Assembly (NCBI GenBank): GCA_037127255.1
Contig: JBANSL010000002.1
Location: 10,646,001-10,710,000, forward strand
Length of the DNA stretch: 64,000 nucleotides
Direction: 5' to 3'
DNA from: Persicaria tinctoria
Lineage: Eukaryota; Streptophyta; Magnoliopsida; Caryophyllales; Polygonaceae
The position numbers were made by a program, and so were the translations under genes. The notes beneath the pieces are model-generated. The model was not told the DNA's origin, searched no databases, and was given only the letters and a program-made list of their open reading frames with translations. Below, one piece after another: positions 22,001-31,890 of this stretch (the stretch's first letter is position 1; each line of letters opens with the position of its first letter).

Positions 22001-22117
22001 TGGGAAGAGCCAGGCAACGAAGTGATCGACACTACTGATTTCAGCGACGTCGGAGAAGGAGACCTTTATCCGATACCATCGATCGATACGTTAACACTAC
22101 TTGGGTATGATGTTTGA
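16063..22117 (+). CDS. Wall-associated receptor kinase-like gene with frame break before the kinase
   Basis: Exons: 16063-16630, 20075-20470, 20554-20721, 21014-22117. All introns are GT-AG in phase 1. Residues 1-28 look like a signal peptide. The cysteine-rich GUB_WAK pectin-binding region starts at [18 protein letters not shown] (about 41-58), and the splice [14 protein letters not shown] restores the family sequence exactly. A degenerate EGF repeat ends exon 2, and a calcium-binding EGF repeat (DINECDD) fills exon 3. Exon 4 starts with the membrane segment [17 protein letters not shown] and stops at TGA 21121-21123 after SVEDIHR, giving a 413-residue kinase-less protein. The kinase lies in another frame of the same exon. 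The usual basic juxtamembrane stretch of about 25-30 residues is missing, so a deletion near 21055-21075 probably caused the shift. Family role: cell-wall pectin sensing at the plasma membrane. Confidence 0.85.
16746..17004. mobile_element. PIF/Harbinger-like MITE in WAK intron 1
   Basis: 259 bp between GTA (16743-16745) and GTA (17005-17007). Termini gggtgtgtttggattc and gaatctaaacacaccc are exact inverted repeats of 16 bp. The interior is A/T-rich without coding capacity. The 3-bp duplication fits the Harbinger/Tourist group, although TTA or TAA is more usual. Confidence 0.75.
17086..18021. mobile_element. Non-autonomous Mutator-like element (long TIR)
   Basis: Inverted repeats of about 150 bp (17086-17237 and about 17868-18021) begin cggaaatttcgcgaggtaac or -taccc, and run through ttttttacatatttcgcgtgg and cagttaaatctaacct. 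A perfect 9-bp target duplication aaactttaa lies at 17077-17085 and 18022-18030. The centre is a purine-rich, GC-rich filler with no transposase. It is related to the elements at 23977 and 44787. Confidence 0.85.
18151..18749. mobile_element. Tourist-like MITE
   Basis: 599 bp flanked by TAA (18148-18150 and 18750-18752). Termini ggccatcttcc and ggaagatgccc are inverted with one mismatch, and subterminal taggccaa/ttggtaggc motifs also pair. The interior is AT-rich and non-coding. Confidence 0.75.
18784..19010. mobile_element. Stowaway-like MITE
   Basis: About 227 bp with TA on both sides (18782-18783, 19011-19012). Ends cctccgatccgaaaagg and ccttt..ggatcggagggag are inverted repeats; subterminal gtcgtttgacttttt and aaaaagtcaaacgac also pair. 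Confidence 0.85.
19351..19587. mobile_element. Stowaway-like MITE
   Basis: 237 bp between TA dinucleotides. Ends ctccctctgttaattaaaac and gttttaattaacggagggag are inverted repeats with one mismatch; actattcatgcacg and cgtgcgtgaatagt pair further in. Confidence 0.88.
19747..19928. mobile_element. Stowaway-like MITE
   Basis: 182 bp between TA dinucleotides. Ends ctccctctgatttttaatat and the imperfect complement ending aatcggagggag; subterminal catttgactttt / aaaatcaaacg pair. It is the sixth transposon inside the first WAK intron (16631-20074). Confidence 0.8.
21062..22117 (+). CDS. WAK-type kinase module in its own frame
   Basis: From ATG 21062 this frame gives 351 residues. Visible kinase features: glycine loop [11 protein letters not shown] (37-47), ATP-anchoring Lys in VAIKK (58), catalytic [13 protein letters not shown] (RD type, Asp158), DFGAS (177-179), [14 protein letters not shown] activation segment and [13 protein letters not shown]. 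The C-terminal [20 protein letters not shown] is the WAK version of subdomain XI. All key catalytic residues are present, so the kinase would be active if translated. It is out of frame with the membrane segment; an acceptor at 21020/21021 would join exon 3 to this frame, but only by destroying the membrane segment. Confidence 0.75.
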   Translation: MELLSASIINGVEASKIFTDEELKAATNNFGEDRILGAGGYGTVYKGVLPDKQVVAIKKSKVVDQNQIEQFINEMVILTQINHRNVVKLLGCCLETEVPLLVYECISNGTLLNHIQSSRRGGEQSWLTWSNCLRIATEAADALAYLHSAASPPIIHRDVKSANILLDHTYTAKISDFGASRLIPLDQSQLQTLVLGTLGYLDPEYFGSGLLTEKSDVYSFGVVIAELLTRRKAIDQEKSVGEQSLATCFLHSLEEERMFEIIDPRIVNEASKEQLIATGRLVCRCFSSKGKDRSTMREVAMELETIKKLKKHPWEEPGNEVIDTTDFSDVGEGDLYPIPSIDTLTLLGYDV

Positions 22118-23976
22118 ATGTGTATCATATAGTATGTTTCGACTTTTGAGCCTTTAAAGAGACAAAATACCCTCAACTCCTTCCCTTTGTTAAATATAAA
22201 TAAATAAAGTTTACGATCTTATGTTTTTTTTTTTTTACAGTATGCAAACACAGTTGGAGTTCGCTACGAAAACCGTAACAAATAATCAGGATCATCCTGT
22301 AGGATGATGGTGTACAACTCCTTAGTAAGAGGAGATGTAGATCTAATACAATCGATACATTTTCTAACTATGAAGTTAGCTACATGGTTGACTTCTCTAT
22401 AACAATGTCTAAATTGTATAAACTCGAAAGCAGTTTACGATCTTATGTTAATTTTGTCTTGTAACGCGGAATTTTGAGATGATGGAAGTTCACCTGTCAT
22501 TGGTTTGAAATTTTTTTATTTAATAACGATGACAACATAATTAATTCTTCTGCAAATACAATCTCTTCGATCAAAATCTCAGATGCGTATATGTTTTGAC
22601 AACAAATTTATGATTTTTTTTTCCAAAAAAAAAAATCAATTAATTGAAATTGTTATGATTTATGATTTTTTTTTAAATATTTTAATATTCTTTTTTATTA
22701 AACATGTAGCATACCTTTATTATGTTAGTTTATTAAAATATCTATGCATAGATGAATTGTCGTTACATAATATTTTAATAATTTATTTTAGCCCCCAAAA
22801 TAATATATATATATATATATAAATATATATATATATTATTAAATAATTAATTTCTATATAAATAATATTTTCCACCAAAAAATAATATAGATATCAATAA
22901 AATAGCACCTATTAAATATTACATATTTATCTATTAATATTTTTGGAAAGTATGATTATGAATAGTTTGGATTTATATTTTTATCAAATAACTAAAATTT
23001 ATATAGATGGATTTGTGGGTGATGATAACTTTCTATCAACACAACATATTATTTTAATTTTTTTTTTCTAAAATCAACCACAACACACCACAATACCACA
23101 TGTATTATGGATCTGTTTTAGTATATATATGTATATAGATAGATAGATATGCATGACCATGATACACAATAGAAAAAAAAAAACTACATTGAAATTAGGG
23201 TCAATGTATTTAAATTGTAATATTTTTTTTTATCTTAAGGGCTTATGATATAAAACTAAAAAGTAATGCATTCTTTTTAAGTAAATCTTTCTTTTTTTTA
23301 GTTGGTTAATGTTTGTCCATGTAGGAAAATCTTTTTTTTTTTCAAAATGAAAAACGAAAATAGAGGTAAGATTTGGTGTAGAAATGTATATCTATCTATA
23401 TAATATACTAAAACAAATTTAAGTCTCCTCTGGTGTAATTTATCTATGTGTCATTTTTTGGTACAATCTGACCTATATTTTTTGACACGTCAATTAATGA
23501 TAATTCAATATATTTAAGTCATGTTAGATAATGATATCATCTATTTTATCCACGTGTCATCCTATATATCAATCTCAAATGATTACAAATTAAATCTATC
23601 ACTGACGATGAATTATTTGATAAATTTTATAACTTGAATTATTTTATCTTTATTTACTACAATAGATTATTTTAGTTTATTGTATCAAATGATAAGATTT
23701 TATTGATTTTATTATTAATTAATTATGTATTGAATAATAAAATCTTATCATCTAAATATTTATATTAATTCTTAATCTTATATCTTAAGTCGTTAGAAAA
23801 CCTATTATTTTTATGATTGCTTGAAAATTTTTAAATAAAAAAAATTCCAAATAAAATATTTTAATTTTCGCACAAAAGTTAATAAAAAATAATTTTAATA
23901 TAATTAATATAATAAAATATAATTTGTTAATAAAATGTGTAAAAATACTAGTAACAAATACTAGTAAAAAAAATAA
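22118..23976. other. AT-rich spacer, possible Helitron-like end
   Basis: Downstream of the WAK gene the DNA is AT-rich with a TA microsatellite at about 22803-22836. From 23391 the sequence tctatctatataatatacta and a later ccacgtgtcatcc resemble ends and interiors of plant Helitron-type repeats, and ctag occurs at 23948 and 23961. I see no terminal hairpin, so this is only a suggestion. Confidence 0.3.
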
Positions 23977-25441
23977 CGGATTTTTTGCCTGATAACCCTG
24001 AGGTCTTGTATATTTCGCATGGCACCTAACTTTTTTACATATTTCGCCAAATAACCCTGAGGTTTTATTTTTTTCGCCAAATAACCATGTCTCCCAAATT
24101 CACTTTTTTTTTGGTTTTTTTTTAATAATTCCTTTTTAAAATAATATTTAAAAAAAATGAAAATAAATATTGTCCGGTCCGGCGAAGGAAGAAAGAGAAG
24201 AAGAAAACAACCAATGAAGAACAACTCCAAGATGTGATGTGCTAAGCCCCATGGAATCCGGGAAGTCAATAGTCGTTCATATCATGGGTGCCTTTCTTAT
24301 GTTAAGGGTGAGATTTGGATTGTTTTCTTTTTACTTGGTTGTGTTTTTCTTATGTTAAGGCTGATTTGGATTGTTTTCTTTTGACTTGGTTGTGTGGATT
24401 TCCTACTAAATATTGTCCGGCATTAGCCCATTTTGCAGCAGATGGTTGATTTCTTATTGCTTTAAGATGTTGAGAAACCATTGCTTCTGTTTACTTCTAA
24501 TGATGCAAGTTTTCTCATTGCTTGCTAGAATGAAAACACATACAAATGATAGGTTTTGAAGTTTGATGGGTGTAAGATTCCTTTTTTTGCAAAGTGGACG
24601 CATTTGATACAACCAATACATAAGTTAAAATTACCAACTAATTCTAACAAGTGCAGCAAGAACTACAACTAAAGCAAACACCACCACGCAAGAATAAAGT
24701 ACAAATCCAGATTTGTTTTGTTTTTTTTTCGATTTGTACTCGTTCTTTTCCATGGTCAATCTCCCAAAATCACCAATTAGGTAGTTTTATTTTCTTTTTT
24801 AAAATGATATTTAACAAAGTAATTATTTAAAAAAAAAACGTGAATTTGGGATACAGCCAGGGATGGCAACGGGGTGGGTTCGGGGCGGGGAGTACCCTCC
24901 CCGTCCCCGTTTGCAAAATGCCTCCCCTTCCCCGTCCCCGTCCCCGTTCGGGGATCAAAAATACCCCCCGTCCCCATCCCCGTCGGGTTCCCGTCCCCAT
25001 CGGGGAATCCCCGTTCCCGCTTAATTTTCCCCGTTTGCATTCCCCGCGGGTTTCCCCGTTTAAAACCCATGGTTTTCCCCCATTTAATAGAAAACTATAA
25101 GATAGTATTAAAGTTATGTAAAAAAATATAATATAAATATTACATATAATATCTCATAAATGTAAATTATAAGGTAAAAGTTTATAAATAAAAGAAAAAC
25201 TATTTAAACTTAGGTAAGATATAAATAACATTGGGAATTTCATACTCCATATCGGGGATCCCCGATAAAAGAAAAACTATTGCCATCCCTGTATCATACA
25301 AGGTTATTTGGCGAAAAAAAGATAAAACCTTATAGTTATTTGGCGAAAGAAATAAAATCTCGGGTTATTTGACGAAATACATACAAAAGTTGGATACCAC
25401 ACTAAATATGCAAGATTTCATGTTACCAGACGAGAAATACG
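23977..25441. mobile_element. Mutator-like element with nested hAT-like insertion
   Basis: A 9-bp duplication aaaaaataa lies at 23968-23976 and 25442-25450. Diverged inverted repeats of about 130 bp start cggattttttgcctgataac on the left and cgtatttctcgtctggtaac (reverse complement) on the right, and share atttcgccaaataaccctg-like blocks. The right repeat is split by the element at 24858-25291. A tandem duplication of about 55 bp (24297-24392) lies inside. No transposase frame. Confidence 0.75.
24858..25291. mobile_element. hAT-like MITE nested in the Mutator-like element
   Basis: 434 bp bounded by cagggatggcaa and the inverted ttgccatccctg-type end (one-base difference in context). The left half is very G/C-rich, with repeated ccccgt blocks; the right half is AT-rich. 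The 8-bp duplication expected for hAT is not convincing (gatacagc versus tatcatac). A diverged relative occurs at 27600-29815. Confidence 0.65.
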
Positions 25442-25630
25442 AAAAAATAAAATGATTTGAAGCACGTTCTGAAAGTACCATGTGTCCATGTATATGATAC
25501 TTGTTGGGCCATAAAAACCGGCGTCTAGCTGGCCCATAAGTAGATCGACCCAGCCCAAGCAGTAGATTTGTTTGTCCAGATGTTAAGATAATGGGTGTGT
25601 ATGGGTGTGGAAAAAGACACTTAAAATTTA

Positions 25631-26721
25631 GGGTAAACCGCATGAAACCACCCCTAAAATATGCTATATTGTTCAAAACCACCCTTTATATACCTAATTA
25701 CTGAAAACCACCCTTTAAAGTAATTTTGGTTGCCAAAAGCCACCCTTAGCACTGTTCACTTACGGAACCGTGAAACCTGGACCCACATTCTATTTTTTAA
25801 TTATTTTCTTTATATTTGAAAATTGAAAAGACAAATTATTGAGTTTAATTATATCAAAAAAATAAAAATAACGAATTTAAAAATAAATTAAAAATAAGAA
25901 AATGAATTAAAACCCCCAAATCGTTTTATCCTGTCGGAATCCAAAGAAAGGAACAATCAACCCCAAATCACAATGAGCTTTTGCAGGTGTTGTTTTGAAT
26001 AATCAACCAAATTTAATGGCATTAGAAACTGAAAGAGTCGATTTATGTTGCTTGTTCAAGGTTAGTTCTTCTCCAAAGCGGAGAATGTCGACAGATGGAG
26101 AGGAATGGGAGAATGTCGACAGTAGAATCCTCGGTGGTGACGACGGTGTGCAAGGCCTCCGTTAATTAGGGGTGATTTTTCCAAAGATCCGATTGACAAA
26201 GCGAAAAATGTATATGGGGCTAGCTCGGTCTTTTGATTGACTGCAGATTCAATTGGAAATTTAGAGAGGAAAGAGATTGAGTGTTTTGTTAGGGTTTTGA
26301 CTGGGGGTTCTTGAATTGGGGGTGTGTGGTGACCGGTGATGTGGATGGAGATTGAGAATGCATAAATTAGGGAGATGAATTTGATTGGAAATGGGAAAAA
26401 GAGATGAATTTTTTGTTTGCCACTGTAGATGAACCTCCATGGAAAAGCTTTAAGGTTGCTGGGGGATGACAAATTTGGGAGGATTTTTTTTTCAATGTTT
26501 ATTACCTAGCAACTTCTTGCTTTATTTCTCTTTTTAAATTGCACATACAAAGGGTATAAGAGTAATTTCAAGGATTTAACGGAAAATGGATGGAACTTTG
26601 GATGAAGGGTGGTCGATTGCTAACAGAAGGGTTTTAAAGGGTGGTTTTCGGTAATTAGATATATAAGGGGTGGTTTTGAGCAATATAGCATATTTTAAGG
26701 GTGGTTTTCTGCAGTTTACCC
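25631..26721. mobile_element. Mutator-like element, second family
   Basis: 1091 bp flanked by a perfect 9-bp duplication taaaattta (25622-25630 and 26722-26730). Inverted repeats of about 110 bp start gggtaaaccgcatgaaacca on the left and gggtaaactgcagaaaacca on the right (reverse complement), with few mismatches. The middle has no transposase. The short frames inside it are not convincing as genes. Confidence 0.88.
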
Positions 26722-26730
26722 TAAAATTTA

Positions 26731-27600
26731 AGTAGAAGTCGGGGTTCATTTTTTAATTAGGTTACAATAGGTGAATGCATCCCAAAAACAGGTAAAAACT
26801 GTTAAAAAAAAAAGTTAAAAAATAAGCTAGAAAACGGTGCTTATTTAGTTATTTGGGTGTTTATTTTGCAAAAGTACTATTTTACCCCTTCCCTTTTATC
26901 TTATTTGGTTTGAAAGTAACACAATAGCCCTAATAACAACCAAACAAACTCTACTTTTTACAAATAAATTGTTTTTCGTCACATACGTAGATTTTATTGT
27001 TGTTTAAAATTTTAACTATTTTTATCATCTGTTTATAAATTTTACCTGTTTATAATTTTAATCAGTTTATTAACATCGCCTCGTACGAACCCAATGTATC
27101 TACTCTATCGACAAACATGTTTTAAGATGCCAATATACTCTTTTGTGGGACTCTGATCATCAGAGGTTCGCTAAGTGAGTACATTAGTAGTTTCGTAATG
27201 GGTCGAGTGTGATTTCATAATAAAATTAATTGATAATAAAATTAGTAGTCAATTGATTTATATTAAGAAAAGTCTAAAAATATTTAAAAAAGTCTAAAAA
27301 TTATAAGTCATTTTAGACTTTTGCACACGTATTAAGAAAAGTCTAAAAATATTACTTTTATACCCCTCATTAATTATGCACTACCATTATCAACCAATAA
27401 CATTTCACAAAATAACTCAAAAAGTTACTTTTCGCTTATCTCAATGCCTCGAAAACCTAAAAGGACTTATAATTCTAAATAAAATTATAAGCCTAAAAAG
27501 ACCTATATTTTTAAACGGAGGGAGTATTTGTTTTTGCTTAATTTTTAATATGAGATTTTTTAGTCTCTTCACGTCCTTCCATCTCTGTCTCATCTCCGCT
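26731..27600. other. AT-rich spacer with truncated Stowaway end
   Basis: Mostly AT-rich. A right Stowaway terminus (aacggagggag followed by TA, ending about 27524) has no matching left end; the short repeat aagaaaagtctaaaaatat occurs at about 27266 and 27330. No gene seen. Confidence 0.5.
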
Positions 27601-27953
27601 TCCTGTCTCCATTGGGTAATCCCGCCCCCATTTAATATTCTCCGTTTACATTCCCTGCTGATTTGCTCGTCGAGTTCCCTATTTAAAATTCATAGTTTCC
27701 CTTCTTTAATAGAAAATTATATGATATTATCAAAGTTATGTCAAATATATAATATAAATATTACACATAATATATCATAAATATAAAGAAAATTTACATA
27801 AAAGTATATGTAAGATATAAAGAAAAATGGGGGTTTCATACTCCTTGTGGGGTTCTTCAATGGGATCAAGGCAGGAATCGGGATGGGGACTCTTAAACTT
27901 GTCCTTATAAAGATAATCACTTTGACCCTCGTTCTAATCTCCGTCCACATTTA

Positions 27954-29744
27954 GGGTGTGTTCGGCAACATATTGTGGGTGGATTGTGGAGATTAAGAGA
28001 GAATACAAATCAGCTTTGAGGGTTGGCGACGGTGTTCGGCAGGTAGATTGTGCACAATCTGGGATGGGGATTATGGGGATTTTGGGAGATTTCTTCACAA
28101 TCTACTCCCCCCAAGATTGTGAAGATTGTTGTGGGATTTCAGTATACGAGATCCAAAATTGCCCCTTCTCTACGCTTCACATTTCAGATCTGAGACTGCG
28201 CAAGTAGAGAGAGAGGAGAGAAATCGCCGGAGAAATCGCAACTTGGCCACCACCGCCACCAAGGTTAGGTACAATCCCTCCCTCTCCTCTCTTTCATTGT
28301 CGGTCGGAGTGGGCGTGGTGGGCTTTGGGGTCCGGCGGCGGAGATCTCCTCAACTCCCCACTCTCTGACCACAAAGAGATCAAAGAACAGGTTTTTATCA
28401 TCTTGGTTATGGAGGCAATACGACGACTAGTGGGATCGTCGTCGAGCGTCGAGGAATACGCCGGAATCGAGTTCTGGTCTCAGCCGGAGCGCTCCGGCTG
28501 GCTCCCCAAGCAGGGCGAGTACACCACCTACTGGCGCCGCAGCTGGTTCGTGCTCAAACAAGGTAAGCTTTTCTGGTTCCTCAACTCCGACGTCTCCCGC
28601 CTCTCCGTCCCCCGCGGCGTTGTCCCTGTCAACAAATGCATCACTATCAAGGGCGCCGAGGACGACGTCCGCAAGCCCAACACCTTCCAGATCTCCACCG
28701 GCGCCCAGACTTATCCGATGTACTTCATCGCCGATTCCAAGAAGGAAAAGGAAGAGTGGGTCAATTCCATCGGTCGATCCATCGTCCAGCACTCCCGCGC
28801 CGTCACTGATTCCGAAATCGTTGATTATGATAGCCGACGGTGATTCACTTTTGTTCAATTCCCTTGTTATGATCTGAACTGAATTAGAGTTTGTTGTATA
28901 GTTCCGTTTCAATGATCATATTCTGTTATGTTTCTGTTTATGTCAAGAGGTTTTGGTTTTTAGTTTGATCGTGATTTTGTTTGATTCTCTTTCGAGTGAT
29001 TAAACTTCAATTTCATGGATCTTGTGTTTTGATTTAATCGAAGAATTTATCATTTATGCCTTCAAAACCTTCAATGTTTTGATATCGTTTGCTCTGAAAT
29101 TGGACTTTGAGAATGTCTATGGTGTTTGCATCTGTGGAAATTGTAATTGAAACTGCTGCAATCATTTGATGGGGGCAATGCAAACAATTTGCATATGCAA
29201 GTAATGTTTTTATTCATTTGATTGTTTCCCAGTCATCTGTATATTCATACTGCTATGAGCTTTACATTTGACATCACACCTGTGGTATTTCAATTCATGT
29301 CACTGCTGGTTGTACACTTAAGTGCATAGCACATGAAGACAGTAGGACAGTGATTCAATCACTACACCAGAAGAAATATGAACAACCCTTGAGCACCATC
29401 CCCGTCACGGAGCGCCGGCAGCTGTCGATCCTCGTCTCCGGATATCGCCAGCCAGTGTCGGGGTGTCGTGTGGGAGCCGACGAATGTGAACTCGGATTCT
29501 TCGCAGTGTGGCTTTGGGAGGAAAGAGGAGGGGTATGAGGGTTTTTTTTCAGGGGCATTTCCGAACTTTTGTTACTTTATAATACACCACAATCTCATAC
29601 CAACCAAACACCTTTTACGAGATTTCCGACCTCCATAATCTCAATCCCCACAATCTCATTAATCTACCAAAATAATCTTCATCTCCTAACATCTACTGAA
29701 ATCCCCATAATCCCTATAATCTCCATCTAGTGCCAAACACATAG
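27954..29744. mobile_element. Possible Harbinger-like unit carrying the PH-domain gene
   Basis: The segment is flanked by TTA on both sides (27951-27953 and 29745-29747). Its ends are gggtgtgttcggca and tgccaaacacatag, an inverted repeat of 14 bp with about four mismatches, mostly at the outermost bases. Both subterminal regions carry the motif ggattatggggattt in inverted orientation, plus several agattgtgg blocks. Together with the split hAT-like copy around it, this suggests insertion of a unit containing the PH gene. The alternative is two separate related MITEs flanking the gene. Confidence 0.35.
28409..28843 (+). CDS. PH1: Pleckstrin-homology domain protein, PH1-like
   Basis: A single-exon frame of 144 residues starts at MEAIRRLVGSSSSVEEY; an in-frame start 84 nt upstream is less likely because the family begins here. 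The PH domain spans residues ~25-125: RSGWLPKQGEYTTYWRRSWF (first strands with the basic phosphoinositide-contact residues), VLKQGKLFWFL, then DVRKPNTFQISTGAQTYPMY, and the closing amphipathic helix with the invariant Trp (KEKEEWVNSIGRSIVQHS). Length and sequence fit the small plant PH1 family, which binds phosphatidylinositol 3-phosphate on late endosomes in Arabidopsis. The coding region is GC-rich against AT-rich flanks, has no break and is complete. It lies inside the TTA-flanked unit described at 27954-29744, so it could be a transposon-mobilised copy; if so, an ancestral copy would be expected elsewhere. Confidence 0.92.
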   Translation: MEAIRRLVGSSSSVEEYAGIEFWSQPERSGWLPKQGEYTTYWRRSWFVLKQGKLFWFLNSDVSRLSVPRGVVPVNKCITIKGAEDDVRKPNTFQISTGAQTYPMYFIADSKKEKEEWVNSIGRSIVQHSRAVTDSEIVDYDSRR

Positions 29745-29815
29745 TTAATTTCCCCATCCCTATTCCCACCACAGAGATTCCCACCCCAATGCCCCATCGT
29801 CCATTTGTCATCCCT

Positions 29816-31860
29816 AGTTTGCATGTGAGGGGCACGTGACTAGGACCACAAAATCTAATCATATCTATTTTTACTCATTTCAGAATAGAATAGATTAGAT
29901 TAGGTAAAGAGTAAATACAGCCCACACCTATACACATGAGCAAATTCAATGTTGAATAGGGTTTACTTGAGTCAGAACAAAGATTGGTCCCTCCCAACTA
30001 TGTAAATTGTAATGAGACAATGAATCATGAATCTTCACTCCCTCCCACTATGTGAATTGTAATGAGACCCTGAATCATGAATGATGCAACAACTTGCTTC
30101 CTTTATTTTATTTTATTTTATCAATTAACAACAATCGTAATATGATCATAATCATCATATGAACTAATGAACGTGACATCTACATAAATACACACTAAAA
30201 CTCTCAAAAAAACTCCCGCCAAAAAGTTATATTAATAAAATAGATAGATTATAGATAGTTGCTATTTAGATTAATTAAATTAAATAAAACTAATAATTTA
30301 TATTGTCTCATATAATTGAATAATATCATATAAAAAGATTAAATATTATATATGAAAATGTTATATAAATGTGATATCGAATTAGAATGCTTATCTAAGT
30401 GTCATATATATATTTAAAAAATGCGGCATCTACTTTTTTTTAAAATCTTATTTCATGAAATCGGATAGATACAATTTATATCATTTAATAAGATTAAATA
30501 TATATATATTTTTGGTTTTTAAAATTAAGGATATTTGTTAATAGGAAAAAAAGGTTTGGTTCAATTTAAACAAATAAAATAAAAGATTTCAAAAATGTTT
30601 TTTTTTTAATTTATGAAAACAGAATAAGTTTGATAAAGGTTATGGTTTAGTTTGTTTAAAATAAAATTTGGGATCAAACCCAAAAAAAAACAAGGGGATT
30701 TTTTTAATTGTAATTAAAATTTATTACATTTATCATCATATTTTAAATAGATAATTAATACAATATAATTTTATCATACTAACATATTTGAATGAGACAT
30801 ATACTAGTTTTATACTACTACGTTAACATAAATAAAGTACTCTGTATAAAGTTTGGTAAAATAGAGTGCTTTGTCGGTGTTGAAAGTGCTTTGTTTAAGA
30901 AGTAAGAACAGAGAAAGAGGACGAGATTAAGGACAGAGGATTTGGACCCGCTTGGCCGCCGCCGCCACCACATGCTGCCTCCCCTTTTCTTGATTTTGAA
31001 TTTGAACCATTGTGGAGTCAATTCAATTCAAATTGGGTGGAAACCGGCAGTTGGAAATGTGGACGTAATTTCCTTGCAACTTCCAAACCCAAAAAAGGAC
31101 CTTCCAAACCCAACTTCTCCTTTGTTTGGCATCCTAAATAGGTCCCTGTCAAATTCAATTCATACCACTATTCATAACAACTTTATCGGCTGGCCCACAA
31201 CTACAAGCCAGACTTTTCAACGTTGCAAGCTCACCAATACCCCCACATCACATTACACCTCAGATCTAAAAAAAAATCAGTGCATTCATTAAAATCGTGA
31301 ATTCAAACCCTTTTAAGGTCACTTTTTTTATTTATAATGTTTGTTTAGATAAATATAAATATTTTGGGATGTCCAAATTAATTTATCTATTCAATCCAAT
31401 AATCCATACCCCAAATATAGACGAACATATTGACCCGGACGATTAGTTTGACAACCCATGAATCATGAAAGGAACGGTTACAACTTACAACGCATGTAAC
31501 CGATACAAACAATTATGAAGCAAAGAATCAAAATCCCCAATTGGAAATTGGAATCATCTTGGTAAGTTCATCTTCTCACCAGAGTTAAATTAATTGTGTG
31601 CCTGTCCTAATTCTAACAACCTCTCTCACAAATCACAGGCATCCGGTGAACGTTGGCTCAAATTTTCCGATATGGTTCGAGCTTTTTCCGACAAACTCAT
31701 TCTCACATCAAAACTAAACTCACATAAAATTGGGATCAAACAAGGGAACAACTGAAGAACCAAACATGCTAAGATCCATCCTGTGTAGGCTTAGGTTACT
31801 ATGCCGCGAATCATATAAAGACCAATGGGTTTCGACTTTCCAGTGATAGTATGAGCTTCT
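29816..31860. other. AT-rich spacer downstream of the PH gene
   Basis: No gene supported. A tandem pair of about 60 bp (around 29990-30080, sharing gtaatgagac and tgaatcatgaat) is present. Open frames near 30940-31290 lack domains or splice context. Confidence 0.5.
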
Positions 31861-31890
31861 AAAATGGTCAGCATTGAGAACCAGGAGTTG

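Larger units (their letters stand above)
27600..29815. mobile_element. Diverged hAT-like copy split by the PH-gene segment
   Basis: 27600-27950 is homologous, in the same orientation, to the right half of the element at 24858-25291 (shared blocks include tttaatagaaaa, aatataaatattacat and gaaaaa...tttcatactcc). Its right end appears 1.8 kb later: ttccccatccctattcccac to tttgtcatcccta at 29748-29815. So an older hAT-like copy seems to have been split by the segment 27954-29744. The left terminus is lost. Confidence 0.5.

Noticed and set aside
26062..26472. 136-codon open frame on the - strand
   Set aside because: It lies inside the Mutator-like element at 25631-26721 and shows no recognisable domain; treated as chance within a non-coding element.
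29359..29385. Sequence cactacaccagaagaaat resembling a CACTA-type transposon terminus
   Set aside because: No inverted partner or 3-bp duplication found nearby.
30942..31292. 116-codon open frame on the + strand between the PH and guanylate kinase genes
   Set aside because: No domain, low-complexity composition, no splice or promoter context; probably chance.
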